This document shows, one piece after another, positions 16,906 to 26,160 of a DNA stretch of 55,724 bases (positions are counted from its first letter, which is position 1; each line of letters starts with the position of its first letter). The notes under the pieces were generated by a model, which was not told where the DNA came from, did not search any database, and worked only from the letters and a program-made list of their open reading frames with translations. Origin of the DNA: Clostridia bacterium (GTDB lineage Bacteria; Bacillota; Clostridia; Christensenellales; Aristaeellaceae); contig JAFXQO010000058.1 in NCBI GenBank assembly GCA_017527065.1, forward strand, positions 1-55,724. Direction: 5' to 3'. Both the position numbers and the translations under genes were made by a program.

Positions 16906-18573
16906 TCAGAACAGCCCCGTGATCACGCCGTTTTCGTCCACGTCGATATTCTCCGCCGCGGGGGCCTTCGGCAGGCCCGGCATGGTCATGATGTCGCCGG
17001 TCAGCGCGACCACGAAGCCCGCGCCGGCGCTCACCTTAACCTGCCGCACCGTGACCTTGAAGCCCTCCGGCGCGCCGGGCAGCTTGGCGTCGTCTGAGAA
17101 GCTGTATTGCGTCTTCGCCATGCACACCGGCATGCCGTCGCAGCCCATTTCGCTGAGTTTTTTCAGCTGCTTCTTCGCATCGGCCGTGAACACCGCCTCG
17201 CTGCCGTGATAGATCTTCTTTACGATGGCGCTGATCTTCTGCTTCAGCGTGGCGTCGGCGGGATAGCAGAACTCGAAGCCGTGCTCCGTCTCGCACAGGC
17301 GAACCACCTCGCGCGCCAGCGCCTCGCCGCCCGCGCCGCCCTTGGCCCAGACCTCGCTCAGTGCTACGTTCACGCCCAGCTCGCGGCACTTCGCCTCCAC
17401 GAGCGCCAGCTCCGCTTCGGTATCGGTCGGGAAGCGGTTGATCGCCACAACGCAGGGCAGCTTGTACACCTCCGTGATGTTCCCGACGTGGCGCAAAAGG
17501 TTCGGCATGCCCGCCTCCAGCGCCTCGAGGTTCTCCGCGCCCAGCTCGGTCTTCTTCGCGCCGCCGTGCAGCTTGAGCGCGCGCACCGTCGCAACCACCA
17601 CCACGGCGTCCGGCCGAAGGCCCGCCATGCGGCACTTGATGTCCAAGAACTTCTCCGCGCCCAGATCCGCGCCGAAGCCGGCCTCCGTCACGGCGTAGTC
17701 GCCCAGCTTCAAGGCCATGCGCGTGGCCAGCACGCTGTTGCAGCCGTGGGCGATGTTTGCGAAGGGGCCGCCGTGCACCAACGCAGGCGTGTGCTCCAGC
17801 GTCTGCACCAGGTTCGGCTTGAGCGCGTCCTTGAGAAGCGCGCACATCGCGCCCGCCGCCTTCAGCTGCCCCGCCGTGACCGGCTCGTCGTCATAGGTGT
17901 AGCCCACGACGATGCGGCCCAGGCGCGCCTTCAGGTCTTCGATGCCGCTGGACAGGCACAGGACGGCCATGATCTCCGAGGCCACGGTGATGTCGTAGCC
18001 GTCCTCCCGGGGCGTGCCGTTTACGCGGCCGCCCAGACCGTCCACCACGAAGCGAAGCTGGCGGTCGTTCATGTCCACGCAGCGCCGCCAGGTGATGCGC
18101 CGTGGGTCGATGCGCAGGGCGTTGCCCTGATAAATGTGGTTGTCGATCATCGCGGCCAGCAGGTTGCTCGCCGCGCCGATGGCGTGGAAGTCGCCGGTGA
18201 AATGCAGGTTGATGTCCTCCATGGGCACGACCTGCGCCCAGCCGCCGCCCGCCGCGCCGCCCTTGACACCGAACACCGGCCCCAGCGAGGGCTCCCGCAG
18301 CGCCACGACGCTCTTTTTGCCGATGCGCCGCAGGCCGTCCGCCAGGCCCACCGTGGTGGTCGTCTTGCCCTCGCCCGCGGGCGTGGGGGTGATGGCCGTG
18401 ACCAGGATCAGCTTGCCGTCCGGCGCGTTTATGTCCCTGAGAAGATTTAAGTCGATCTTCGCCTTGTTGCGCCCATACGGCTCGATGTACTTTTCGTCGA
18501 TGCCCGCGATCTCCGCGATTTCAGAGATGGGCTTGAGGGGCGTCTGCTGGGCGATCTGTATATCGGTCAACAC
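16906..18573 (-). CDS. fhs: Formate-tetrahydrofolate ligase
   Basis: This cytosolic enzyme joins formate to tetrahydrofolate using ATP, giving 10-formyl-THF, the donor for the PurN and AICAR transformylase steps encoded upstream. The P-loop-like [16 protein letters not shown] is near residue 62. [30 protein letters not shown] and the C-terminal [15 protein letters not shown] are hallmarks of the family. GTG 18573 was chosen because GGAG lies just upstream and gives 555 residues, the usual length. Frame extension further upstream would translate GGAATTA repeats and is not credible. It is the last gene of the minus-strand purine cluster, separated from purL by an S23-type gene. In acetogens the enzyme serves the Wood-Ljungdahl pathway, but here the context argues for purine synthesis. 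Confidence 0.95.
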   Translation of the reverse strand: MLTDIQIAQQTPLKPISEIAEIAGIDEKYIEPYGRNKAKIDLNLLRDINAPDGKLILVTAITPTPAGEGKTTTTVGLADGLRRIGKKSVVALREPSLGPVFGVKGGAAGGGWAQVVPMEDINLHFTGDFHAIGAASNLLAAMIDNHIYQGNALRIDPRRITWRRCVDMNDRQLRFVVDGLGGRVNGTPREDGYDITVASEIMAVLCLSSGIEDLKARLGRIVVGYTYDDEPVTAGQLKAAGAMCALLKDALKPNLVQTLEHTPALVHGGPFANIAHGCNSVLATRMALKLGDYAVTEAGFGADLGAEKFLDIKCRMAGLRPDAVVVVATVRALKLHGGAKKTELGAENLEALEAGMPNLLRHVGNITEVYKLPCVVAINRFPTDTEAELALVEAKCRELGVNVALSEVWAKGGAGGEALAREVVRLCETEHGFEFCYPADATLKQKISAIVKKIYHGSEAVFTADAKKQLKKLSEMGCDGMPVCMAKTQYSFSDDAKLPGAPEGFKVTVRQVKVSAGAGFVVALTGDIMTMPGLPKAPAAENIDVDENGVITGLF

Positions 18574-18592
18574 TTGGTTCGCTCCTTTCGGG

Positions 18593-18626
18593 AAATTAGG
18601 AATTAGGAATTTGGAATTAGGAATTT
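18593..18626. repeat. GGAATTA-type AT-rich iterated repeat (left arm)
   Basis: Four consecutive units of ATTAGGA/TTTGGA-type, each about 7-8 bases, begin 20 bases upstream of fhs. It is the inverted partner of the repeat at 19059-19091, and together they bracket the S23-type gene. Confidence 0.8.
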
Positions 18627-18658
18627 CAGTTTGTCTGAAATAGCTGATCCACATGTTC

Positions 18659-19015
18659 TTAATTCTCTTTAGTCGATTTCGTTATGCTCGATAGAATTCG
18701 ATAGAGTTCATTGCAGTCGTTCGCTATGCTCTCGTATTCGGTATTGGTTAAATAATCTGTCATATAGATCAATTCAAGCCAATACTGGGTTTCTCTGCAT
18801 TCTTTCAATGCAATGTACATTTTGTTCAGGAAATCCTTCCTGCTGGATGCGCCGACAGCCTCATGTGCATTTGCGCCGATCGACGTTCCGCTCCGCAACA
18901 ATTGCTTTGAAAGGACAGATTCTTTCTTCTCGCTGGAGAGATACTGATATAATCGAATGACTCGAACCGCAAAACTCTTGCTTTTCTCCAGTACAATATT
19001 GCCTTGCTCCTTCAT
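18659..19015 (-). CDS. Four-helix bundle protein (S23/IVP family)
   Basis: A 118-residue, all-helical protein. [51 protein letters not shown] and YWLELI are the characteristic blocks of the family first found in 23S rRNA intervening sequences. Members also occur at scattered chromosomal sites and have no established biochemical role. The start ATG 19015 follows TTGAGGGATCG. Its base composition is clearly more AT-rich than that of purL and fhs on either side, and inverted GGAATTA repeats flank it 30-45 bases away. This suggests the gene arrived as a cassette inserted into the purL-fhs intergenic space. Family identity is secure; mobility is inference. Confidence 0.9.
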   Translation of the reverse strand: MKEQGNIVLEKSKSFAVRVIRLYQYLSSEKKESVLSKQLLRSGTSIGANAHEAVGASSRKDFLNKMYIALKECRETQYWLELIYMTDYLTNTEYESIANDCNELYRILSSITKSTKEN

Positions 19016-19058
19016 CGATCCCTCAACATTTCATAAACGCCCATTTCCCAGTAACTAT

Positions 19059-19091
19059 AATTCCTAATTCCCAATTCCTAATTCCTAATTT
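19059..19091. repeat. TAATTCC-type AT-rich iterated repeat (right arm)
   Basis: Four units of AATTCCTA/AATTCCCA-type in opposite orientation to 18593-18626. The repeat runs right into the TAA stop of purL (19090-19092), so the insertion point touches the end of that gene. Confidence 0.8.
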
Positions 19092-22000
19092 ATCTAAAGT
19101 AGTCTACCGCGCCGCGGAACATGGCAAAGCTGTCCCTGCCGGGCACGTTCTTGTAAAGACCCTCGCCCGCGCGCTCGCTGTGGGCCATGCGGCCGAACAC
19201 GCGGCCGTCCGGCGAGGTGACACCCTCCACGGCCTCCACCGAGCCGTTGGGGTTGATGTCCACGTCCATGGAGGAAATGCCGATCTCGTCGCAGTACTGG
19301 GTGGCGATCTGTCCGTTTTGGGCCAGCGCCTTGAACAGCTCCGGCGTGGCGATGAAGCGGCCTTCGCCGTGGGAGACGGGCACGGTCGTGACCTCGCACA
19401 CCGGCAGGTGCATCATCCAGGGGGACAGATTCGAGCACACGCGGGTGCGCACCAGGCGCGACTGGTGCCGGCCGATGATGTTGTAGGTCAGCGTGGGGCA
19501 CTCGGCGCTGGGCTCGACGATGCAGCCGTAGGGCACCAGGCCCAGCTTGATGAGCGCCTGGAAGCCGTTGCAGATGCCGCCGATCAGGCCGTCCCGCTTG
19601 TCGAGCAGGGCCATCACCTTTTCGGTCAGGAGGGGGTTGCGCAGGAACGCGGTGATGAATTTGCCGGAGCCGTCCGGTTCGTCGCCGCCGGAGAAGCCGC
19701 CGGGGATGAACAGGATCTGCGATTCGTCCAGGAGCTTCGCGAACCGTTCCACCGACTGCTGGACCCCCGAGGCCGTGGTATTGTTGATCACCATGACCGT
19801 GGGCTCCGCGCCGGACTTCCGGAAGGCGGACTCCGTGTCGTATTCGCAGTTCGTGCCGGGGAACACGGGGATCAACACCCGCGGCCGGGCAATGGGCTCG
19901 CCCTTCTTGCGCTTCGTCACGCCCTTGTCGTAGGTGACGGGCACGATGAGCAGCTTGCTGCCCCGCGCGCGGCTGGGGAACACGCCCTCGAGCCTGTTTT
20001 CCCAGATGGCCTCGAGTTCCGTCAGAGGCGCGGCGTCGCCGGCCATCGAAAGGCTCTCCTCTTCCGTCGTCCAGCCCAGCGTCTCGCCCTCATCGCAGCC
20101 TTCCGCCATTTCGAGGATGAAGCCGCCGTAATTCAGCGCGAACGCTCGGGCAAGATCGAAGCCCTCCGCGAAACGGAATCCGATCCCATTGCCCAGCGCC
20201 ATCTTCAGGACGCCCTCCGCGACGCCGCCGAAGCCGCAGGCCCAGCCGGAAACCGCTTTGCCCAAGCGCAGCAGCGCCGTCACCTTTTCGCACAGCGCCT
20301 TCACGGATTGGGCGTCGGGCAGGCCGTAAGCGTTCAGGGCGGGGGAGAAGAGGGCGACGCGGGAGCCAGCCTTCTTGAATTCGGGGGAGGCGATGTCATT
20401 CACATGGGCGACGGACACGGCGAAGCTCACCAGCGTGGGCGGCACGTGCATTCGCTCGAAAGAGCCGCTCATGGAGTCCTTGCCGCCGATGGCGCCCAGG
20501 CCCAGGCCCAGCTGCGCGTCCAGCGCGCCCAGCAGCGCCGCCAGGGGCTTGCCCCAGCTTTCGGCGCTTCCCATGCGCTCGAAGTATTCCTGGAAGGTGA
20601 GATGCGCGTTTTCGATGCCCGCGCCGCAGGCCGCCAGCTTGCAGGCCGACTCGATCACCGCCAGGTACGCGCCGCGATAGGGGCTCTTTTCCGTCACGAA
20701 GGGATTGTAGCCCCAGCTCATGGCGGAGCAGGTGGTCGTGTCATGGCCGGGCACGGGCAGCTTGGCCACCATGGCCTGTATGGGCGTGCGCTGCCGGCTG
20801 CCGCCGAAGGGCATGAGCACCGTCGCCGCGCCGATGGTGGAGTCGAACCGCTCGGCCAGGCCGCGCTTGGAGCAGACGTTCAGATCGCCCGCCAGATCGC
20901 GGATGCCCGCGCCGAAGGAGGCGGGAACGGGCCGCTCGTAGGCTTCGCCCGCCGTCACATGGGCTTTGGCGTGCTTGGTCGCGCCATTGGAGGCGAGGAA
21001 CGCCCGGGAGACGTTTACGATCTCCTTCCCGTTCCAGCGCATCACCAGCCGCTTTTCCGCGGTGACTGTCGCCACCACGGTGGCCTCCAGGTTTTCGCCT
21101 TTCGCCAGGGCGATGAAAGCCGGCGCGTCCTCCGCCGCCAGCACCACGGCCATGCGCTCCTGGGATTCGGAGATGGCCAGCTCGGTGCCGTCCAGGCCCT
21201 CGTATTTGCGGGGCACGGCGTTCAGGTCGATGGAGAGGCCGTCGGCCAGCTCGCCGATGGCCACCGACACGCCGCCCGCGCCGAAGTCGTTGCAGCGCTT
21301 GATGAGCCGCGTGGCGCGCGGGTCCCGCATGAGCCTTTGCAGCTTCCGCTCCTCCGGCGCGTTGCCCTTCTGCACCTCCGCGCCGCAGGTTTCGAGAGAA
21401 TTCGCGTTGTGGCTCTTGCTGGAGCCGGTGGCGCCGCCGCAGCCGTCCCGGCCGGTGCGCCCGCCCAGCAGCACCACGATGTCGCCGGGCTGCGGCTCCT
21501 CGCGGCGCACGTTCGCGGCCGGGGCCGCGCCGATCACCGCGCCGATCTCCATGCGCTTGGCCGCGTAGCCGTCGTGGTAGATCTCGTCCACGATGCCCGT
21601 CGCCAGGCCGATCTGGTTGCCGTAGGAGGAATAGCCCGCGGCGGCGGTGGTGGTCAGCTTGCGCTGTGGCAGTTTGCCTGGAATGGTTTCGCCCACCGGG
21701 CGGGTGGGATCGGCCGCGCCGGTCACGCGCATGGCCTGGTATACGTAGCCGCGCCCGGAGAGGGGATCGCGGATCGCGCCGCCGATGCAGGTGGCCGCGC
21801 CGCCGAAGGGCTCTATTTCGGTCGGGTGGTTGTGGGTCTCGTTTTTGAACAGCAAAAGCCACTTCTGCGTCTCTCCCGCCACGTCCACGTCCACGCGCAC
21901 GGTGCAGGCGTTGATCTCCTCCGACTCGTCCAGGTCGTTGAGCAGCCCGGCCTTTTTGAGGTATTTCGCGCCGATGGTGGCGATGTCCATGAGCGTTAGC

Positions 22001-22782
22001 GGCTTCTCGCCGCGGCCCAGCTCCGTGCGAACGCCCAGGTAGCGGCCGAAGGCCTCCTTCACGGCGGGATCGTCGATGGCCGTCTCGTCCAGCGCTGTGA
22101 GGAAGGTGGTGTGGCGGCAGTGGTCGGACCAGTAGGTGTCCAGCATGCGCACCTCGGTGAGGGTGGGGTTGCGGCCCTCGCCGCGGAAGTAATCCTGGCA
22201 GCAGCGGATGTCCGCCACGTCCATGGCCAGCGCGTAATCCTTCACCACGCCCGCCAGCGCCGCCTCGTCCATGTCGATAAAGCCCTCGATGACCGGCACG
22301 CTGGTGGGCAGGTCGGTCTTCATTTTGAGCGTCTCGACCGGCTCCAGCGAGGCCTCGCGGCTTTCGACGGGGTTCATCAGGTGTTTTTTGACGGCGGCCA
22401 TGTCCTCGTCGGTCAGATCGCCTTTGAGCAGATACACCCTCGCCGTGCGCACGTCCGGCCGGTCGCCCTGGCTCACCAGCTGCACGCACTGGGCGGCGGA
22501 GTCGGCGCGCTGGTCGAACTGGCCGGGCAGGTATTCCGTGGCGAACACGCGATAGCCCTCCGCGTCAAGCTGGGCGAAAACGTCGTCCACCTGCGGCTCG
22601 GAGAACACCGTATACGCGCACTGGGCCATCACGGCCCCGTCGATTTTCTCCACGTCGTAGCGGTTGACCAGCCGCACCTCCTCCAGCGCCTCGATGCCCA
22701 GGAAGGAGCGGAGGTCGTTGAGGATCGCCGCGGCCTCCTGCCGGTACGCCGGCTTCTTTTCCACAAACAGCCTGTATACCAT
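19090..22782 (-). CDS. purL: Phosphoribosylformylglycinamidine synthase, single-chain clostridial type
   Basis: Converts FGAR, glutamine and ATP to FGAM, the fourth step of IMP synthesis. The single chain of 1,230 residues combines the N-terminal PurS-like part, two AIRS-like ATP-binding halves (HNHPTEIEPFGGAATCIGG; GGRTGRDGCGGATGSSKSH) and a C-terminal glutamine amidotransferase (IPVFPGTNCEYDTESAF; FIPGGFSGGD; nucleophile Cys in GGICNGFQAL; His in PVSHGEGRF). ATG 22782 was chosen because GGAAG stands 9 bases upstream; a start at 22803 would add MKGSYDF and has a poorer site. The gene lies downstream of purD after a 160-base repeat-filled gap. The TAA stop is formed at the edge of a GGAATTA repeat. 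Confidence 0.95.
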   Translation of the reverse strand: MVYRLFVEKKPAYRQEAAAILNDLRSFLGIEALEEVRLVNRYDVEKIDGAVMAQCAYTVFSEPQVDDVFAQLDAEGYRVFATEYLPGQFDQRADSAAQCVQLVSQGDRPDVRTARVYLLKGDLTDEDMAAVKKHLMNPVESREASLEPVETLKMKTDLPTSVPVIEGFIDMDEAALAGVVKDYALAMDVADIRCCQDYFRGEGRNPTLTEVRMLDTYWSDHCRHTTFLTALDETAIDDPAVKEAFGRYLGVRTELGRGEKPLTLMDIATIGAKYLKKAGLLNDLDESEEINACTVRVDVDVAGETQKWLLLFKNETHNHPTEIEPFGGAATCIGGAIRDPLSGRGYVYQAMRVTGAADPTRPVGETIPGKLPQRKLTTTAAAGYSSYGNQIGLATGIVDEIYHDGYAAKRMEIGAVIGAAPAANVRREEPQPGDIVVLLGGRTGRDGCGGATGSSKSHNANSLETCGAEVQKGNAPEERKLQRLMRDPRATRLIKRCNDFGAGGVSVAIGELADGLSIDLNAVPRKYEGLDGTELAISESQERMAVVLAAEDAPAFIALAKGENLEATVVATVTAEKRLVMRWNGKEIVNVSRAFLASNGATKHAKAHVTAGEAYERPVPASFGAGIRDLAGDLNVCSKRGLAERFDSTIGAATVLMPFGGSRQRTPIQAMVAKLPVPGHDTTTCSAMSWGYNPFVTEKSPYRGAYLAVIESACKLAACGAGIENAHLTFQEYFERMGSAESWGKPLAALLGALDAQLGLGLGAIGGKDSMSGSFERMHVPPTLVSFAVSVAHVNDIASPEFKKAGSRVALFSPALNAYGLPDAQSVKALCEKVTALLRLGKAVSGWACGFGGVAEGVLKMALGNGIGFRFAEGFDLARAFALNYGGFILEMAEGCDEGETLGWTTEEESLSMAGDAAPLTELEAIWENRLEGVFPSRARGSKLLIVPVTYDKGVTKRKKGEPIARPRVLIPVFPGTNCEYDTESAFRKSGAEPTVMVINNTTASGVQQSVERFAKLLDESQILFIPGGFSGGDEPDGSGKFITAFLRNPLLTEKVMALLDKRDGLIGGICNGFQALIKLGLVPYGCIVEPSAECPTLTYNIIGRHQSRLVRTRVCSNLSPWMMHLPVCEVTTVPVSHGEGRFIATPELFKALAQNGQIATQYCDEIGISSMDVDINPNGSVEAVEGVTSPDGRVFGRMAHSERAGEGLYKNVPGRDSFAMFRGAVDYFR

Positions 22783-22819
22783 AAAGTCGTAACTTCCTTT
22801 CATGAAAGGGGAGGTTTAT

Positions 22820-22970
22820 AATTAGGAATTTGGAATTTGGAATTAGGAATTATATAGAGCTTGAATTTGCTCCCCTTCGGGGAGCTGTCAGCGCACAGCG
22901 CTGACTGAGGGGTCTGTTGCCTTCCCGAAGGGAAGGCCAATTCCTAATTCCAAATTCCTAATTCCTCATT
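22820..22970. repeat. Inverted GGAATTA repeats enclosing a hairpin cluster
   Basis: A GGAATT(T/A) iterated repeat at 22820-22852 and its inverse at 22939-22970 enclose about 86 bases. Inside are three near-perfect hairpins: GCTCCCC/GGGGAGC, GTCAGCGC/GCGCTGAC and CCTTCCC/GGGAAGG, with the phrase CTGACTGAGGGG that I recall from REP-like intergenic elements of gut Clostridia. The right arm extends into the 3' end of purD and encodes its last residues. Confidence 0.8.
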
Positions 22971-24236
22971 TTTCTTCATCGCTTTCTCGCCGATGTCGCT
23001 GCGGTAGTATGCGCCTTCGAAGGTGACGCCTTTCGCGGCGTCGTAGGCTTTGGTTACGGCCTCGGCGAGGGTGGGCGCGGTGGCGGTGAGGCCCAGCACG
23101 CGGCCGCCGGCGGTGACGAGCTTTCCGTCCTTCAAGGCGGTGCCGGCGTGGAACACTTCGACCTTTTCGAGCCGCGCCGCGTCTGTCACGACGATCTCCT
23201 TGCCCTTCTCGTAGTGGGCGGGATAGCCGCCGGAGGCGATGATGAGGCAGCAGGCCGAATCGCCCCTGAACTCGACCTTGACCTCGCCGAGCCGCCCCTG
23301 CGACACGGCCCGCATGATGGTGAGCAGGTCGCTTTTCAGCAGCGGCAGCACCACCTGGGTCTCCGGGTCGCCGAAGCGGCAGTTGTATTCGATGACCTTC
23401 GGGCCGTCTTTCGTAATCATCAGGCCGAAGTAGAGGCAGCCCCTGAAGGGCCGGCCCTCGGCCTTCATGGCGCGGACGGTGGGCAGAAAGATTTCGTCCA
23501 TGCAGCGCTTTGCCACATCGGGCGTATAGAACGGATTGGGCGCGATGGTTCCCATGCCGCCGGTGTTGAGGCCCCTGTCGCCGTCCAGCGCGCGCTTATG
23601 ATCCATGCTGGAGACCATCGGCGCGATGGTCTCGCCGTCCGTAAACGACAGCACACTCACTTCCGGCCCTTCGAGGAATTCCTCGATGACCACGCGCGCG
23701 CCGCTGTCGCCGAAGACGCGGCCCTCCATCATGGAGCGCACGGCCTCGGCGGCCTCCTCCCGCGTCTGGCAGATGAGAACTCCCTTGCCCAGCGCCAGGC
23801 CGTCGGCCTTGACCACGATGGGCAGCGGCGCGGCCTGGATATAGGAAAGCGCCTTCTCCATGTCGTCGAAGGTCTCGTAGGCGGCGGTGGGAATGCCGTA
23901 CCGCTTCATCAGATCCTTGGCGAAGGCCTTGCTGCTCTCGATGAGCGCGGCGTTCTGCCGCGGGCCGAAGCAGGGGATGCCCTTTTCTTCCAGCCGGTCC
24001 ACCGCGCCCATCGCCAGGGGATCGTCCGGCGCGACCACGGCGAAGTCGACCGCGTTTTTCACGGCGAAGTCGACGATGCCGTCAATATCCTTCGCCCCGA
24101 TGTTCACGCACTCGGCGTCTCGGCCAATGCCGCCGTTGCCGGGAAGGGCATAGATTGTTTTGACCTCTTTGTTCTCTTTCAGTTTGCGGATGATCGCGTG
24201 TTCACGTCCGCCGCCGCCTACAACCATGATCTTCAT
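22944..24236 (-). CDS. purD: Phosphoribosylamine-glycine ligase (GARS)
   Basis: An ATP-grasp enzyme that joins glycine to phosphoribosylamine, the second step of purine synthesis. The N-terminal MKIMVVGGGGREHAI, the central ATP-grasp part (PIVVKADGLALGKGV; GPEVSVLSFTDG) and the metal-binding VIEYNCRFGDPETQV are diagnostic, and 430 residues is close to the normal length. The last residues, EELGIWN, are translated from the adjacent GGAATTA-type repeat, so the native C-terminus has been replaced or extended by a few codons. The gene begins 20 bases after the AICAR transformylase stop. The gap to purL downstream holds repeats and hairpins but no strong T-run. Confidence 0.95.
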   Translation of the reverse strand: MKIMVVGGGGREHAIIRKLKENKEVKTIYALPGNGGIGRDAECVNIGAKDIDGIVDFAVKNAVDFAVVAPDDPLAMGAVDRLEEKGIPCFGPRQNAALIESSKAFAKDLMKRYGIPTAAYETFDDMEKALSYIQAAPLPIVVKADGLALGKGVLICQTREEAAEAVRSMMEGRVFGDSGARVVIEEFLEGPEVSVLSFTDGETIAPMVSSMDHKRALDGDRGLNTGGMGTIAPNPFYTPDVAKRCMDEIFLPTVRAMKAEGRPFRGCLYFGLMITKDGPKVIEYNCRFGDPETQVVLPLLKSDLLTIMRAVSQGRLGEVKVEFRGDSACCLIIASGGYPAHYEKGKEIVVTDAARLEKVEVFHAGTALKDGKLVTAGGRVLGLTATAPTLAEAVTKAYDAAKGVTFEGAYYRSDIGEKAMKKNEELGIWN

Positions 24237-24256
24237 ATGATCGATCCCCGTTCACT

Positions 24257-25438
24257 TTAATGATGGAAGAGCCTCAGCCCCGTGAAGGCCATGGCGATGC
24301 CGTGCTTGTCGCAGGCGGCGATGACATGGTCGTCGCGGATGGAGCCGCCGGGCTGGGCGATGTAGCTCACGCCGCTGCGATGGGCGCGCTCCACGTTGTC
24401 GCCGAAGGGGAAGAAGGCGTCGCTGCCCAGCGCCACGCCGGAGAATTGCTTGAGCCACGCTTTCTTTTCCTCCGCGGTGAGCGGCTCGGGGCGGACGGCG
24501 AAGAAATCCTGCCACACGTCGTCGCCCAGCACGTCTCCGGATTCCTCGTCCGAGAGGTACAGGTCGATGGTGTTGTCGCGCTCGGAGCGGCCCAGGCCCT
24601 TCACGAACTGCAGCGCCTGAACCTTGGGATGCTGCCTGAGGTGCCACAGGTCGGCCTTGTTGCCGGCCAGGCGGGTGCAGTGGATGCGGCTCTGCTGGCC
24701 CGCGCCCACGCCGATGGCCATGCCGTTTTCGGCGTAGCACACGGAGTTCGACTGGGTGTATTTCAGCGTGATCAGCGCGATGATGAGGTCGCGCCTGGCG
24801 CTGTCGGGGATGTCCTTGTTCGCGGTGGGGATGTTTTCGAGCAGGCTTTCGCCGATCTCCACGGTGTTGTGGCCCTGCTCGAAGGTCACGCCGAACACCT
24901 GCTTGCGCTCCAGCGCTGCGGGCGCATAGTCCGGGTCGATCTGAACCACGTTGTAAGCGCCGTTCCGCTTGGCCGTGAGCGTCTCCAGCGCCTCGGGCGT
25001 GTAGCCGGGAGCGATGACGCCGTCGGAGACCTCGCGGGCGATGAGCTTGGCCGTGGCCAGGTCGCATTCATCGGAGAGGGAGACCCAGTCGCCGAAGGAG
25101 GACATGCGATCCGCGCCGCGCGCCCGGGCGTAGGCGCTGGCCAGGGGCGTGAGCTTCGCCTTTTCGACGAAGCAGGCCTTGCGCTCAACATCCGAGAGCG
25201 GCACGCCCACCGCCGCGCCGGCGGGGCTCACATGCTTGAAGGAGGCCGCGGCGGGCAAACCCGTAGCCCGCTTGAGCTCGCTCACCAGCTGCCAGCCGTT
25301 GAGGGCGTCGAGGAAATTGATATAGCCGGGCCGGCCGGACAGCACCTTAACGGGCAGCTCGCTCCCATCCTCCATAAAGATGCGCGCGGGCTTCTGGTTC
25401 GGGTTGCAGCCGTATTTCAGTTCGATTTCGCGGGACAT
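24257..25438 (-). CDS. Stand-alone AICAR transformylase (half of classical PurH)
   Basis: Transfers the formyl group of 10-formyl-THF to AICAR, giving [19 protein letters not shown] at the N-terminus, [12 protein letters not shown] (the catalytic Lys-His pair) near residue 65, and [20 protein letters not shown] and [11 protein letters not shown] are the transformylase signatures. At 393 residues it lacks the IMP cyclohydrolase domain found at the N-terminus of bifunctional PurH. That step is provided by the PurO-type gene immediately upstream (13-base gap). The start ATG 25438 follows GAGGAGGCGACGCCC. Stand-alone versions are known in several Clostridia. I leave the symbol empty because purH normally names the bifunctional enzyme. 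Confidence 0.92.
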   Translation of the reverse strand: MSREIELKYGCNPNQKPARIFMEDGSELPVKVLSGRPGYINFLDALNGWQLVSELKRATGLPAAASFKHVSPAGAAVGVPLSDVERKACFVEKAKLTPLASAYARARGADRMSSFGDWVSLSDECDLATAKLIAREVSDGVIAPGYTPEALETLTAKRNGAYNVVQIDPDYAPAALERKQVFGVTFEQGHNTVEIGESLLENIPTANKDIPDSARRDLIIALITLKYTQSNSVCYAENGMAIGVGAGQQSRIHCTRLAGNKADLWHLRQHPKVQALQFVKGLGRSERDNTIDLYLSDEESGDVLGDDVWQDFFAVRPEPLTAEEKKAWLKQFSGVALGSDAFFPFGDNVERAHRSGVSYIAQPGGSIRDDHVIAACDKHGIAMAFTGLRLFHH

Positions 25439-25451
25439 GGGCGTCGCCTCC

Positions 25452-26159
25452 TCATTTATTCTGGTTGATGATGCGCGTGGTAAAGGACTTCGCGCTGGGA
25501 TCGATCATGCGCACGAACAGGGAAATGCGGTTATCGGCGTCCAGCGCGTCCCAGATTTCGCCGGTCAGGCGGTCGATGTCGCCGGAGAGAAACACGCGCT
25601 CGGGCTCGCCCTCGAAGGAGGGCAGGGGATTGCCGTCGCCCTTGTAGGTATGGATGAAGTGGCCCACGCCGGGCTGGGGCGCGTCGTAGTCAAAGAAAAA
25701 ACGCGCGCATCCGGAGGGCGTTCCGAGGTTCTTGAGGATGGACAGCCTGTAGCTGAAGCTGTTCTCCTTCAGGGTCACGATGCCGCTGATGCGGGGCGTG
25801 TAGTTGGGGGCGTCGGGCTCGAAGGTGCGCGTCGCCAGCGCGGTCTCGAAGCTGCCGCCGCTGACCATGTGGTCGAATATGGTGTCGGTCTGATCGCCGT
25901 TGGTGACGATGGTGCTGTCGCCCAGCACGCGCACGGGGTTGTAAATGATGAGCGAGGGATCGACCACCTTGGCGGCGTCGAAGGCCTCGGTCCGCAGGCC
26001 GTCGCCCTGGGGCATGAACACGCGGTTGCGGCTGTTGGCGCTGCGGCCCATGATGAAATAGGCGATCACGGCGCGGCCGTTTTCGTTGGCGCCGAGGATG
26101 ATGCCCCGGCCAGGATAGGCGCTCGCGCCGAGCGCTTCCCTGAGCGTCTGTGTATTCAT
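25452..26159 (-). CDS. purO: IMP cyclohydrolase, PurO type
   Basis: Catalyses ring closure of FAICAR to IMP, the last step of the pathway. The 235-residue protein shows YPGRGIILGANENGRAVIAY, FIMGRSANSRNRVF, DPSLIIYNPVRVL and NGDQTDTIFDHM, which resemble the PurO-like cyclohydrolase family first characterised in archaea and also present in Clostridia. It is unrelated in sequence to the PurH cyclohydrolase domain. The ATG lies one base after the purN stop, which implies translational coupling. Its place between purN and the stand-alone transformylase supports the assignment. Confidence 0.85.
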   Translation of the reverse strand: MNTQTLREALGASAYPGRGIILGANENGRAVIAYFIMGRSANSRNRVFMPQGDGLRTEAFDAAKVVDPSLIIYNPVRVLGDSTIVTNGDQTDTIFDHMVSGGSFETALATRTFEPDAPNYTPRISGIVTLKENSFSYRLSILKNLGTPSGCARFFFDYDAPQPGVGHFIHTYKGDGNPLPSFEGEPERVFLSGDIDRLTGEIWDALDADNRISLFVRMIDPSAKSFTTRIINQNK

Positions 26160-26160
26160 A

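Noticed and set aside
19180-21999. A 939-codon plus-strand frame opposite purL.
   Set aside because: Antisense shadow of a highly conserved enzyme; no family resemblance and no ribosome binding site.
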